Part shown: positions 1 through 11,600 of the stretch, piece by piece | Layout of the letters: each line of letters starts with the position of its first letter | How positions within the stretch are numbered: position 1 is the first letter of the stretch | Source of the DNA: Syngnathus acus | Taxonomy: Eukaryota > Chordata > Actinopteri > Syngnathiformes > Syngnathidae | DNA: 64,000 bases | Reading direction: 5' to 3' | Assembly (NCBI RefSeq): GCF_901709675.1 | Contig: NC_051087.1 | Location: 2,806,001 to 2,870,000 of the forward strand | Notes under the pieces: model-generated | Database searches by the model: none | The model's input: only the letters and a program-made list of their open reading frames with translations | Told to the model about the DNA's origin: nothing | Made by a program: the position numbers and the translations under genes

Positions 1-74
1 GTTATTTTGGCTCTTACATGTGTTAGCATGTGTGTGTCACATGTGCGAGTGCAAAGTACTTGTTGGTACATTTG

Positions 75-76
<2 letters not shown>

Positions 77-108
<32 letters not shown>
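77..108. repeat. (GT)16 microsatellite
   Basis: Uninterrupted GT dinucleotide from 77 to 108, followed by ATGTGGG. It lies in the bnc2 intron and is probably polymorphic. Confidence 0.95.
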
Positions 109-113
<5 letters not shown>

Positions 114-1684
114 GGTCAGTTTGTTTTGTTTTTCCCCTTACTTCAGCACATCTGAGAGAGCTTTTCTGGAACTCCTGAGCCCTGTCTAAACAAAGATGGC
201 CCAAAGTGAGGCGTGCAAGGGGTAGGCTGCAAGTGCGACTGTGTGTGTGTGTTTGTGATTCTTCAAGCAACCTGGGACCTGAAGGGCCTTGTGAAGAGAG
301 AAAAAAAAAAACAAGCGAGGAAGAGGAGGGGGGTAGGAAACCGAGCCCCTGAGAAAAGCAGCTGGAAACACGGAGACTTGTGGTCTTTTTTTTTTTCTTG
401 CCAACTCCTCTTCATCCCTTCATACCATCACCTCGCTCGTCCTCTTCCTCCCATCCTCCCCTGGCCCAGCTGCACTCACATATGTATCCCCCCCTCCACT
501 CGCCGACCACCGTTCCTCCCACCCCAAGTCAATGCCATTGCCAAGGCGAGGCAAAGCGTCACAGCTGCGAACACTTTACAAGGCGATTTAACGCCGGCCC
601 GCGCAAAAGGCACGACATTCATTAGCAAGCCGGCTTTAGGATGCGGTGAAACGTTAACACGCAATTGACCAGAGTGGGGAAAGTAAGCGGAAGCGGAGGA
701 TGATGATTCTCACGATCTGGCCTTTGTCACAATTTTTCATCGCCAATAACTGCTAACCTTTTGAATGTAGCTTTTTGCTTGTCGTCATGTTAGCTAGGGC
801 ATACATTAGCATAATAATTCCCTGTGACTCGGGAACAGCGTCTAGCCGCCACTTTGTCCCCTCTATCTTGTGAACTTTGTAAGGCTGATAAAAAAGGAAA
901 AAAAAAAAAAAACACCCAGATGGACTTTTTCCTTTTCGCACGCCGTCTCCCTTCCACACACTGAGCAGACACGCACACACTTGCTTTTGGGAGTGACAAC
1001 GTGTTTTTTGTCGCGGAGCCAGGCGCCATGTAGCCACTGGTTGGGCCTCACCTTCCCCTCCTATCTTCCCTTCATCACTTTCTTTGGGATTGTTGTAAAC
1101 ATGGGAAGTCGACGCTCGCCGCACACCTGAACGCGTCTGCTCGCGATGCTGGCGGAGGTAAACGAGCTTAAAGATGTTTGCGTTGTTTTTGTGTTGTTGG
1201 TTTTTGCCATGGAACGCTTTTTTTTTGTACGTGAATACTGTGAAAGCAAATCTGCTGCTTCAAGATGCTGCATGCTGACTCGGGGAGGAATTCTTGTGTG
1301 TGTTGTGTTTATGTGTGTGTGTGCGTGTTTGCACTAGCAGGAATGTGGGAGTGTGCGAGTTTGTAATCACACCCTGCAGGCGACTGTGACGAGTCTTAGC
1401 GATGGTGACCTCCTGTCGCCGTCACACTGGAACTATGTGTGTGTGTGTGTTGGTCACGAATAATCCTTTGACTCATATTGTGTCTTATTGCATTCAAGTA
1501 TGTTGCGAAATTGGAAAACATCCTAGCTAGAGTTTGCTAAATGTCTTCTGGGTAAAATGTAAACAACCGATATGGCTGATGTGTGATTATCTGCCTTTGT
1601 TTGGGAATAGATACTTTGATTGACAGCAGTCAGGGTCAATGGCAATACAAATATAAATCAATCGACAGAGGCGGCTGTTTTTAT

Positions 1685-1880
1685 ATTAAGGCTGAAATAT
1701 TTTGAAAAATAATCTAATTGCATCCTTCTGTCTATATTGCGATTTAATATAGAATATTTTATTTCAAGGTCCTATTTTAATAAGAAAAATATATACATTT
1801 AATTATTTTAAGAAATAATAAAAAATATATATATTTTATTATTTTAAAAAATAATTTAAAAAATATATTTTTTCTGTGGC
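1685..1880. repeat. A/T-rich low-complexity segment
   Basis: Near-pure A/T with repeated ATTATTTTAA and AAAATATATAT stretches, including two close copies of a TATTTTAAgaAATAATa-type unit. It has no coding potential. Confidence 0.8.
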
Positions 1881-2206
1881 TTTATGTCAACTTTTCATGT
1901 TTCATGAAACACTGACCACACATTTTCAATTTGAATCATTTTCTGAGCTGATTGGGATCACAGGATAATCGTTTTGGATGATCTTTCAGAGATTATCATC
2001 CCTTCGCCGACTTGGATCAGACGAGAGCAGAATCGCTCACATTCGGGCCGATCATTGCTATGCGTGTACCCGCTTTAGTAACAATTATTGTAATACAGCT
2101 GAATATTCCTATGATACGTAGTGACACATGACTCATAGTTTGTCAGAGCTCATTAGTTAAAAGTGTGCCGAGCAAACTGGTTGCTTCCATGTATGGGCCT
2201 CCAAGT

Positions 2207-2228
2207 GAAGGAAGGAAGGAAGGAAGGA
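2207..2228. repeat. (GAAG)n tetranucleotide repeat
   Basis: About five and a half uninterrupted GAAG units. Confidence 0.9.
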
Positions 2229-4639
2229 GTGCACATGAATACACAAAAACACATGCATCCATCTCCCTTGCCAATCCACCGGGGACTCACGGCCCATTTG
2301 GTTGCCATTAGCATAGCTCTGGCCCGTCGTGGCCCGTGTCAGAGCCCAGATGCGCAGCTGCACACAGGACAGGGGACCTCTGCCTCAACGACTGGCAGCC
2401 GCTTTGAGCTCCAAAGCAGAACTGACAGGGGCGACAGGCCTTTTTGCACGCTGGGGATTGAATGGACAAGCTCCCCCCCCCCCCCGTACACTGCTATCAT
2501 TTTCCTCCGTCACAGAATTTCATCTGTCTTTGTTTAGTTCGCACCGCATTGCTATTTACAGTCAGATTCTAATCAAAGCGGTGCGCGGAACTCCAGCGCC
2601 AAGGCCAAACAATCCTAATTTGGATCCGTCAAAAAATATAAATAATAAATACGCAATGCGATCCTCATCTCGGTGCCATCACCAAAAGTCAAGCGGAAAT
2701 AAAAACCAAGCAGCAATTAGCTTTAGCATTCCTTCTGTGCTTCCTCGTATGTTATGACTGCACTCCAATCTACAAAGCTTTTCTTTATGCGTCTTGTGTT
2801 ATTTGTCACCTGGTTCCAATATGGACACTGTGCGGTCCTGACGTCTCAATCCGAGGCCAGGGCCCGTCTTTATGACATGCAACGCCGCCGCCGCCACGCC
2901 TTCCCCCAGCACACATTGGCTGCACATTGCTGTCAGGAAATTGGCTAGGTTTTCAGCAGCTAAAGCTCACGGATGAGATAACACCGAGACGAGTGGACGA
3001 GACGCTCCCGGTGTTGTACGACGGACGGGCAAACACGAGGAGCGCACATGGCACGCACACGGGGTTTTCATTTACGAGCCCGGCTTTGCTTAACACGCCC
3101 GACAAGAAATGCGGTCTGTGGCGACGTGTTGAACACGGGTAAAGGGATTCCATTAAAGCGGGAAGGAACAGTACTGGGCCATCTGTGCGGATTTGCCGAG
3201 ATGGCGGTAGAGAGAAAACAAAAAAAGGCCGACTGGCGAGCGTTTCAGACATTAAAAGCGACAGCGCGGTAGTGCAGCTGAACAGGATGCTGCTATTAGT
3301 TAAAGATCAGCATTGCTTCTGTGGTCTCATTGTGTCTCGGCTGACGTCTGATTCCTGCTCGGGCTCGCTCGCATGTGTCGCCGTTGGTCCCGGGCCACGG
3401 GCTCTGTTTACAAAGCGTATCCGCGCCAAGAGTCCAGCCTGGAACCATCTTGTCGGAACGCTACAATACTTCCACCCATCTGTCGTGCTAACGTTGGTCA
3501 CGGTGAGGCCAGCCCGTCGCCGGTCGTGAGTGTTTACAAGTTGGCCGGGGTAGGAGCTGCTGGCCGAGCAAAACAGCCATGAAACATCAAGCCTGCAGCT
3601 AAACATTATCCCGAAATGAGACACACACTTGAGTCAGATAACGTCTGAGAATGACGCCGAGTGAGTCAAGTTGTTGACTGCGACAAGTAATCTGCAGCTG
3701 CGAGACCCCTAACACGCTGCTTTGGTTCGCTACGTCATGATTTGAAGCGGGGAAATGCTAGCTAACTGCTAATGCTAACTGTCCTTTTACAATGGAAGTG
3801 GCAAGAAATGGTATCGTTAAAGATTAAAGATACTAAATTAAATTGTGACCACAACAATGTGGTAAACCCACAGAAGCCACCCGAGCCAACCTGTACTATT
3901 GTGACCGCTACCTTAACACACTTAGTAGCCTGTAGTACGGGTCGGTTACTTTGGCGTCCTTTGCAATAGAGAGTGAAAAACACAGATTTGGCAGAAAGTT
4001 CTGTAAAGCCTCACACACAGACCCCCTCATCTCCTGTCCTGTCCTTTATCCCACGTTTGTCCGCTTGTTGCGAGCCAAAGAGGAAACCCTGGCGAGACGC
4101 TAACACGGTGACTAATGCTGCGTTTCTACTCTGGCCTCAGATAACACAACCTTCTGTGACAAATATGTGCGAGGGGAGTGGTGGGATCCGGGCCCGGTAC
4201 TCGTCCCTGACCAAAGGCGGGCCAGGTCAGAACTCGGGCCAAGCGCAAAGCAGACCCAGGCGGTCGGTCGCAAGGAGACTCGTACGACGGGTGTGTACGG
4301 GGGGGGAAGGGGTGAGGCCGTGTTTACTCTTTTGTCTCTCTCGTTTCGTCCGTTAAAGCAAACACAGATGTTTCCGATGGCCGCGTTGGACGCTTCTACA
4401 CGCTCGCTTCCTTATTAAGAGCCTTGTAATCAATTTGTATTCTTTCAACTTCTTCCTCTGTCATTCCTTACTCGTGAAGCCTTTAACATCTCTTTCTGGC
4501 TCAAAGCCGAAGTCAATGTAAAAAACAAAAACGTAGCTCCTCCGCCCCCCCCCAAACCTCAATGCTTGATTCTTCCCTTAGTTCCTCTTGCTACTTTAAT
4601 GTGTCTTTACACCACGGTCTGCTTAATGGCCCAGATATG

Positions 4640-4800
4640 AGCGCTTACTGCTAGCCGGCGTAATAATTAGAGGGGCGCCTTGCCTTGCCTTGTCACAGCG
4701 GCAGCCCCGCAAGATAGTGCCACGCTCTAATTGCCGTATTAGACGCCCCTTAACTATCTTGTCAGCTGTCAGAGGCTAGCTGGGCTCGTAAACAGCCGAG
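4640..4800. other. Candidate conserved noncoding block with 9-bp inverted repeat
   Basis: Unique-looking sequence of mixed composition with homeodomain-type cores (TAATAATTAG at 4661-4670, CTAATTG near 4727). A perfect 9-bp inverted repeat flanks it: CAAGATAGT at 4710-4718 and ACTATCTTG at 4753-4761. No repeat-family signature is visible. Enhancer function is inference; conservation was not tested. Confidence 0.25.
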
Positions 4801-5507
4801 GTGCGTTTGATATTTCCATTTGTTTGTTTGCATCTGCTGCTACTGTTAGGCCCCGCCGCATGTGAAGCTAATTTGCAAAGGGCATCAATCCTCTCACGGC
4901 GGATGTAAACTCAACGTTTTTGTTTTTTTTACTGAAGTCAAGATAAAGTTCACAATTTATCATCCATCCATCCATCCATAATTGCACAATGTCAGTCAAA
5001 TCCTAAAAGGGAGTTGATGTTGTTTAAGCAGAACGCAAAAGTCCATAAAAGTGCTGAACTATGACGGATGTTCAACATTGAGGTCGATCCTCCTCCTTCA
5101 CTCTCATCGACCGTTCCGTTTCGGGACATTGTGAAATGCCGATTATCAGATCGTGCAGACGCCGGACTATGACCCGCCACCGTTGACATGAGTCAGACGG
5201 CGGCGGACTGTAAATTCATAAAGATTCCGATAAGCCGGAGTCACTTAGCAGACCGGCCAGATTCTGCTGACTCAAAGAAAACATAGCAGCCGCACCGTCA
5301 CCGTTGACGTCGCAATGTTTGTCGCATCGGGCCGCGCTGCAGCAGATGTTTTCCGGCTCGTCGTTAGAGAGCAAACGCGGCGAGTGCGCTCGCACTTAAC
5401 CCCTCGCCGCTGAGAGCTTTCAACGCAAGTGCGCCTCCAGCGGGGTAATTGAGCCTCCATCCAAACAATTTCTCATAATAATGTGGATTTCCTTCTGCCC
5501 CCTGCAG

Positions 5508-5610
5508 GCCATTCGCTGCACGCTGGTCAACTGCACGTGCGAGTGCTTCCAGCCGGGCAAGATTCACCTGCGCACATGTGACCACTGCAAACATGGCTGG
5601 GTGGCTCACG
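5508..5610 (+). CDS. bnc2: bnc2 exon: Cys-rich N-terminal segment
   Basis: The acceptor is the CCTGCAG ending at 5507 and the donor is CACG|GTAAGG at 5610/5611. The exon is 103 nt: 34 codons plus the first base of an Ala codon completed by the next exon. It encodes [18 protein letters not shown] and continues with a CDHCKHGW motif. Cysteines at residues 4, 9, 11, 13, 24 and 27 are spaced as if to bind metal, but that is inference. This block is shared by BNC1 and BNC2. The exon starts on a codon boundary, so the upstream exon should end in phase 0; I did not find it in 1-5507. Confidence 0.95.
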
Positions 5611-8600
5611 GTAAGGAATCTTTTTTATTATTATTTTAAATTTAATTTTGAACTTGAAAAGGTCCAAATATACTTTGATCCGACTCATTTCTATCATATT
5701 TTTTACCCGGAAATAGCCAAGGTAACCCCGTGGCCACCCCTGAGGAAAAACATCTTAACACCGCCACTGCATAAAAGGCAATTTTACCCGAAAAATATGT
5801 TTTGAGTTTTAACATTCTTATTTGTTATAAGAAGTGTTCAAGTCAAATGTAAAATGGCTATAAAAGGCAACTTTCCTCTTCTTTCTTCTCGTAAGCTTTG
5901 CTTGTGCATTTTGGATGGCCCAAAAGCCGCACCTTAGCACTTCTTCCACACAGGTGTAATAAAACAAAAACAAAGAACCCAAAAAGTACAAAGAGAAAAA
6001 GGCGTGGAAGAAAGCCGGATAAAAGAAAACACCTGTTTGGCTCTCCGTAGCGGGCCGAGGGGCTCTCTGGGTGAATCAACACAAGGACCTGGGCGAATAT
6101 TTCCCAGACTCTCCCCGTGAAGTGTCAGGCGTCCCCCCCTCCCCACCCCGATCCGTCTCCCCCATCGCCCTCCCTCAACTTTTCATTTCATGTCAGCATT
6201 GGCAGCCACTCTGACAAGCACTTCTTCATTTTTTATTACGTTCGTGTCTGGCGGCGAGGCGTTGTCAGGCGAGGCCCAAGTCCCGGGATCAGAGAAAGCG
6301 AGACCGGGCCAGGTGTCACCCAGACTGGCGAGGAGGGGGGAGAAAGGGTGGGGGGGGAGGTTGAGGAAGAAACAAGGAGAGGAAAGTAAGACGGAGAAGA
6401 CAGCAGAAAAGTTGAGTGAGGTCGCCGTATCGCTTTGAATTTGTTTTCCCTGATTTACGCCTGTCAGGCTACATGCGCCCGAACCTTGTAGCAATTTGCT
6501 TGCCCTCCTTCCCTAAGGCAAGAGCAACATAATGCAGCTAGAATGACATTTTTCGCTTCTGCCAAGTTCTTTTCCTTTGGCCCCGCGTTTTGCTTGACAC
6601 TGCTAATATTGTTCAAAAAGATTCCACAAATGTATAAACACAATTCTCGCCCCATTTGCGGTACACTAAATAAGACTCGCCTGGCAAGTGGAGAAGATAA
6701 CTTCTGATGCCGAAGTCAATTATTATTTTTTTTCTTCAGCCCTGGACAAGCTGAGCACGCAGCACCTGTACCACCCGACGCAGGTGGAGATTGTGCAGTC
6801 CAACGTGGTGTTCGACATCAGCAGCCTGATGTTGTACGGCACGCAAGCGGTGCCAGTGCGGCTCAAGATCCTGCTGGACCGCCTCTTCTCCGTGCTCAAG
6901 CAGGAGGAGGTGCTGCACATCCTGCACGGACTGGGCTGGACCCTGAGGGACTACGTGCGTGGCTACATACTGCAGGTCAGACCCGGCCAACTGAAACCAG
7001 GGGGGGAAAAGCGCTACTTTTGTCTGAATAAAGCTCCTCGACATAGTTCCTTAGCACTAGGATGCAATAAGATGGTGCCAAAGCACTACTTTTGTCCGAA
7101 GAAAGCTCCTCAACATCGTTTCTTGGCCACAAGACGATGCCAAAGCGCTACTTTTGTTTCAATAAAGCAAGCTGCCACAAGATTTGATCAAATGCTTGCA
7201 TAGTTTATGCTAAATAAATTCATCAAACATACAATGAATTTTTTATTTTACATATTTTATATATACATATTAGCCATTTTTTTAAAGCTGGTGCATCTAT
7301 CTCTCAAAACAAAAAACCTGTCCCTTGAGCTGAAGCTCTTCTCACCTCAGTGCTAAAGCATCGCTGCATTGTATTTTAGATATATATTTGTATTTACAGG
7401 TTGCAATTTTAAACCATTTTCTTGAAGCGCTCCACAAAAAGGTGGATCGTGGCACTTATTTCAGGCAACAATCATAGGCCACTTCCACACTTTCATTTTG
7501 TTCCCCTTACGTGAGAAGAGGGGCAGAAACAGTTTAAAAAAATAAAATAATAATAATAATAAGAGAAAAATGTCACGCCAGCAACCTACATCTCCCCTCC
7601 TTCTTCCTCAGTAATTGCACCAAAGGGTTCTGGTGCTGAAACCCAAAGTGTTCCTGCATGAATTAGTGTGCAGCCAGCGGACGGACATGTGCAGATGCTT
7701 TTCTTACCGTGCGTGTGTGTATGTGTGTGTATGTTGTGCTCACATGTGCTTATCTGTATGCAAGTGTGGTGTAATATTCCAGTATAAGTGGAACAGCATG
7801 GCAGGAGTGAATTTGAAGGGTGGGGGTCTTATTGGAGGTGTGTGTGTGTGTGTGTGGGTGGGGGTGGGGTCGCAGTGTTTGCACGGAAACGACTTCTGTG
7901 ACTTAAAACACGCAGATCCAACATTTATTCTTCCAACTATAATATCAAGGGCTGTTCCTAATATTTTGACTTTTAAACAAAACTTTGTATGTATAAATAA
8001 TAATAAAAAAATTCAAATTTTGTGTATATATATATATTGCACTTACTTTGAAAAGTGATTAATATAAAGTGATCAGTTTACAATCATTGATGTTTTTTTT
8101 TAATTAAAAAGCAAAACAGGCTCCTAGCCACCTCGTCCAGTTTTTAACATTCTAATAACGTCTAGCGGCGGTTCCCTTATTGTTCAGCAGTAGCTACAAA
8201 TAACGACGCACGAGGCTGGAAGTGGCGCAACGATGTGACTCTGAGACGCAACCATAATTATTACGAGCAGCGCCAGCGCCGGAATGAACTCTCATTGTTG
8301 TCGGCTAAGTAATAGCACGTGCCACCGCGGCCTTTTAGCCGCTAATTTAGTGAAGAAATTAAGCACAGTGCACCTCGCCTGCAGCGGAACAAAAAGTAAA
8401 CAGACAGACGGAGGGACGGACGGGGGCGTGACTAAATATGTGTACACTCGCCAATTTACCTTTGTAATAGGCTGCTCATAGTGCAGAAGTTAATCAATAG
8501 CGTTAACGACTCCGCTGGATGGAAGTTTGATTCGAAAAGGGGAGGAATTACACGTGGCATCAATAACCATTAAAATAAATGATTGGCTTTTTTTTTTTTT

Positions 8601-11600
8601 GCCCTTTAGTTTGCTTTTGTTCACTCACGTCCGTACTGTCTTTGCTTGGACACGAGTGGGGGATGAGGACAGGATCATAATTCTGAAGTATATTCTTTGT
8701 ATCTATTATATCTTTTTATCTGTTAGATCTATCTGATTATCTAGTATAGTATTTAACTATCGCATCTAGCCTCAGTATCGACTGTATCAATCATCTCTAT
8801 CATCGAGTATCAAGTATTGAGTTCCTATCGAGTATAGAGTACCAATCTCGTATCGATCTAGTACTTAGTATCTATGTAGTATTGAGTGTTTATCTAGAAT
8901 CTAGTATCGAATGTCTATCGAGTAATGAGTATCTATCTAGTATCGAGTGTCTAGCTAGATTGAGTATCGAGTATCTAGTATAGAGTACCAATCTAGTATC
9001 TATCTAGTATCTAATATTTAGTATCTACTTCTAGCATCAGCAGTATCTATCTAGTATTGGGTAACTAGCGAGTATCGAGTGCCTATCCATCCATCCCTCC
9101 ATCTCTCCATCTATCAATTCACCCACCCATCCATCTTGTTGGCTCATTGAGCTCGTCTGAATGGCCCCGCATGCATTTTGGAGCTTTTCCCCGCAGATGT
9201 GATGAGTGGAAAATGGTGCGTGTAATGTCTTGTTTATGCTTTTTTTTTTTTTAACCACATTTGCATATGTCAGCGAGGGCTTCCCAGCAGTTCAAACCAG
9301 GACAACCTGGGATGGCTGCCTTTCACTTTGGCACCACGACGCTCCATCCCTCGACCCTTCATCCTTGTCATCCTACTGTCATGCTTGTTTTCACGGGCCA
9401 ACATGCAGCCCCCCCCCCCTCCCTCCCCCATTCGGCTAAGGCCACAGCCTGTCGCCGCTCCCTCCACCGTTGGCCGCACACAGATGGAAATGTCATCAGC
9501 GCTCCCCCTCCACTCCGTCTCCCACACTCTCTATTATGTCTTCCTTTTCCTAATCCCTCACCCGATGAAAAATCAGTTGCGCGGGAGGAAGGGAGGCGAA
9601 TCCGAGGAGAGGAGCCGGCGCTCGGGCTCGGGTCCCAGCCTTTTCCTGAGCGACATTCCCAGTAATGTTCTGTCCTTGTAGAACATTGGGCTGCCTCCGC
9701 TTTTTATGAGATGCGGTTTTCCTGACTCCACACAGCTTCCAAGAGACCCAGATGGAACCGCTAACAACTCCCAGCACTACACACACACACACACACACAC
9801 ACATCCAGTCCTAACCCTAATTGCGCACACACCCAGCGGAATGCTAACTATCAGGCGCGCACGGCCGCAGAATGACTCCGAGCCGCCAAGACTCACTGCC
9901 GCATGCCTCCACACGAGGGTGTCTACTAGCCATTAACTTACACAATCTTAAAAAAAAAAGTTGTACATGCGTAGCAACATGAATGCGGTTGATGTAATTA
10001 CACGCATTGGCGGTGTCACGGAAAACCAGACGCTGTTCTTCGAGAAAAAAGGAACTGAGCCCTGCCGCCAAGGGTGAAAAATCTTGATGGAACAATTTAC
10101 TAAAAATCAAAAGAAATCTGAATTAGGGTTAGGGTTACCAAATCTTTGGAGAGACGTCTTGAGAGGAGGAAGTGACATCACAAGTGGCTGCCGCTCACCT
10201 AAAACTTCCATTTTAGGTCCCCCTCTTGTTCACGACATCATCCCCGCCCCTCCCCTTCCCCTTGTAACCTGTTTTTTGTTATCACTGCTTAATGCCTCAC
10301 CCCGGCCGGCCGGGAGATGGATGGGAGAGAGCGAGAGTCCTCTTAAGGTGGAAACTCTTTTGTTCATATGGTTATGATTTGGGCGGGAAGGTCAGGCTCC
10401 AGTTTTTGCTGGAAGGCTTGCACGCTTTGTTAGCCACGTGACGGCCTGCCAGTACTTCATCAAGGTGATTCTTCCCACACACACACACACTTTGTGTGTT
10501 CAGTGCGCTGATTTACAAGACCAAAAAAAAAAAGAATTCGAGATAAGCCGCAAGTCGTTACCAAAAAAACAAACAGCCAGTGTGCCGACACGGTAATATC
10601 AGAAGGACGGAATCTTACTGGTCACTTTTCTCACAGCTCGCAAATCCGCGACTAGAGCTCCTTACATAAAAAAAAAAAAAGCTGCCGCACGCCAAATCCT
10701 CAGCGCCACGCTATCCCAAATCTGAGCCCCAAATGAATTCAAGCTGGAGCACGGAGGTTACGAGCAGGTTACATGGTATGCAGGAATTTGCGGAATAATT
10801 CCCCTGATATTGGATTCGGGGCAATCGGACCGTAAAGTCAGCGAGGCCTGGCGAAGTGAACACGCGGAATGGGCTGCCTCTGCCAGCGCCTGAACCAATT
10901 CTAATTTGGATCAAAACCAAACTGAAGGTGAATCCAAATAAATGAGATTACAGGACAATTCGTTTGTGGTCTCCATGCAGGTCAGTGAAATCCTATTGGA
11001 GCGAGATTTGCCGGTCCCGGAAGCCAAAAAGCGTGCAGGAATGCGCCGGCTGCAAATACAAAAGCGGCTATCATCTTAAAGGATTGGTCGTTGATGTTAT
11101 TCACGTTCACGTTAAGCGTCAAATGGTCCAATTTCCAGTTCGGGACCATCCATCACTTCTGGCAAACGGAACAGGAAATGGAGGCGCGAGATTCAAAGTT
11201 GGCTGAGGGACAAGATGGATTCAGCTTGTCCAATTTTCCCGTCACTCACATTTCTCGAAGCTGATTGGCTCGTTTTAGTTTGGAGCCATCGCGTGTGATT
11301 TTTTTTTTAGCCAAAACCAAAAATTCCCCGAGTTCAACTCACGACACAAATTACGTTGGGTGCGTTCGGAGACACTTAGGAAGACACTCGTCGACACTTA
11401 AGTAATTAAAAAATCCATTTAACGGGCGCATTACACGCCTTTTGCATATTTCACACGTGTGTCCAACATGAGGCGGGTGCTCGGATTTCAAGCTTCTGAA
11501 TATTTGATGGCTAAATGTATAGCGCAAAGTGTGTTTAACATACAGTCTTTGAAAAATTGATGACATCACCTGTCATGGAAACCAGAATTGATCATCCGCC

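Larger units (their letters stand above)
1..5507 (+). other. bnc2 intron (3' part), no coding exon recognised
   Basis: Noncoding sequence before the Cys-rich exon. I looked for the preceding basonuclin exon (expected to end in a Met-Ser-Gln-Gln-like peptide at a GT donor) and did not find it, so it probably lies upstream. The stretch contains (GT)16 at 77-108, a short (GT)n at 240-252, a very A/T-rich segment at about 1685-1880, (GAAG)n at 2207-2228, C13 at 2473-2485, (CATC)n at 4961-4979 and a unique-looking block at 4640-4800. The last 20 bases form a normal polypyrimidine tract and acceptor. Confidence 0.75.

Noticed and set aside
10120-10138. Telomere-like TTAGGGTTAGGG
   Set aside because: Only about two and a half units; too short to call an interstitial telomeric repeat.
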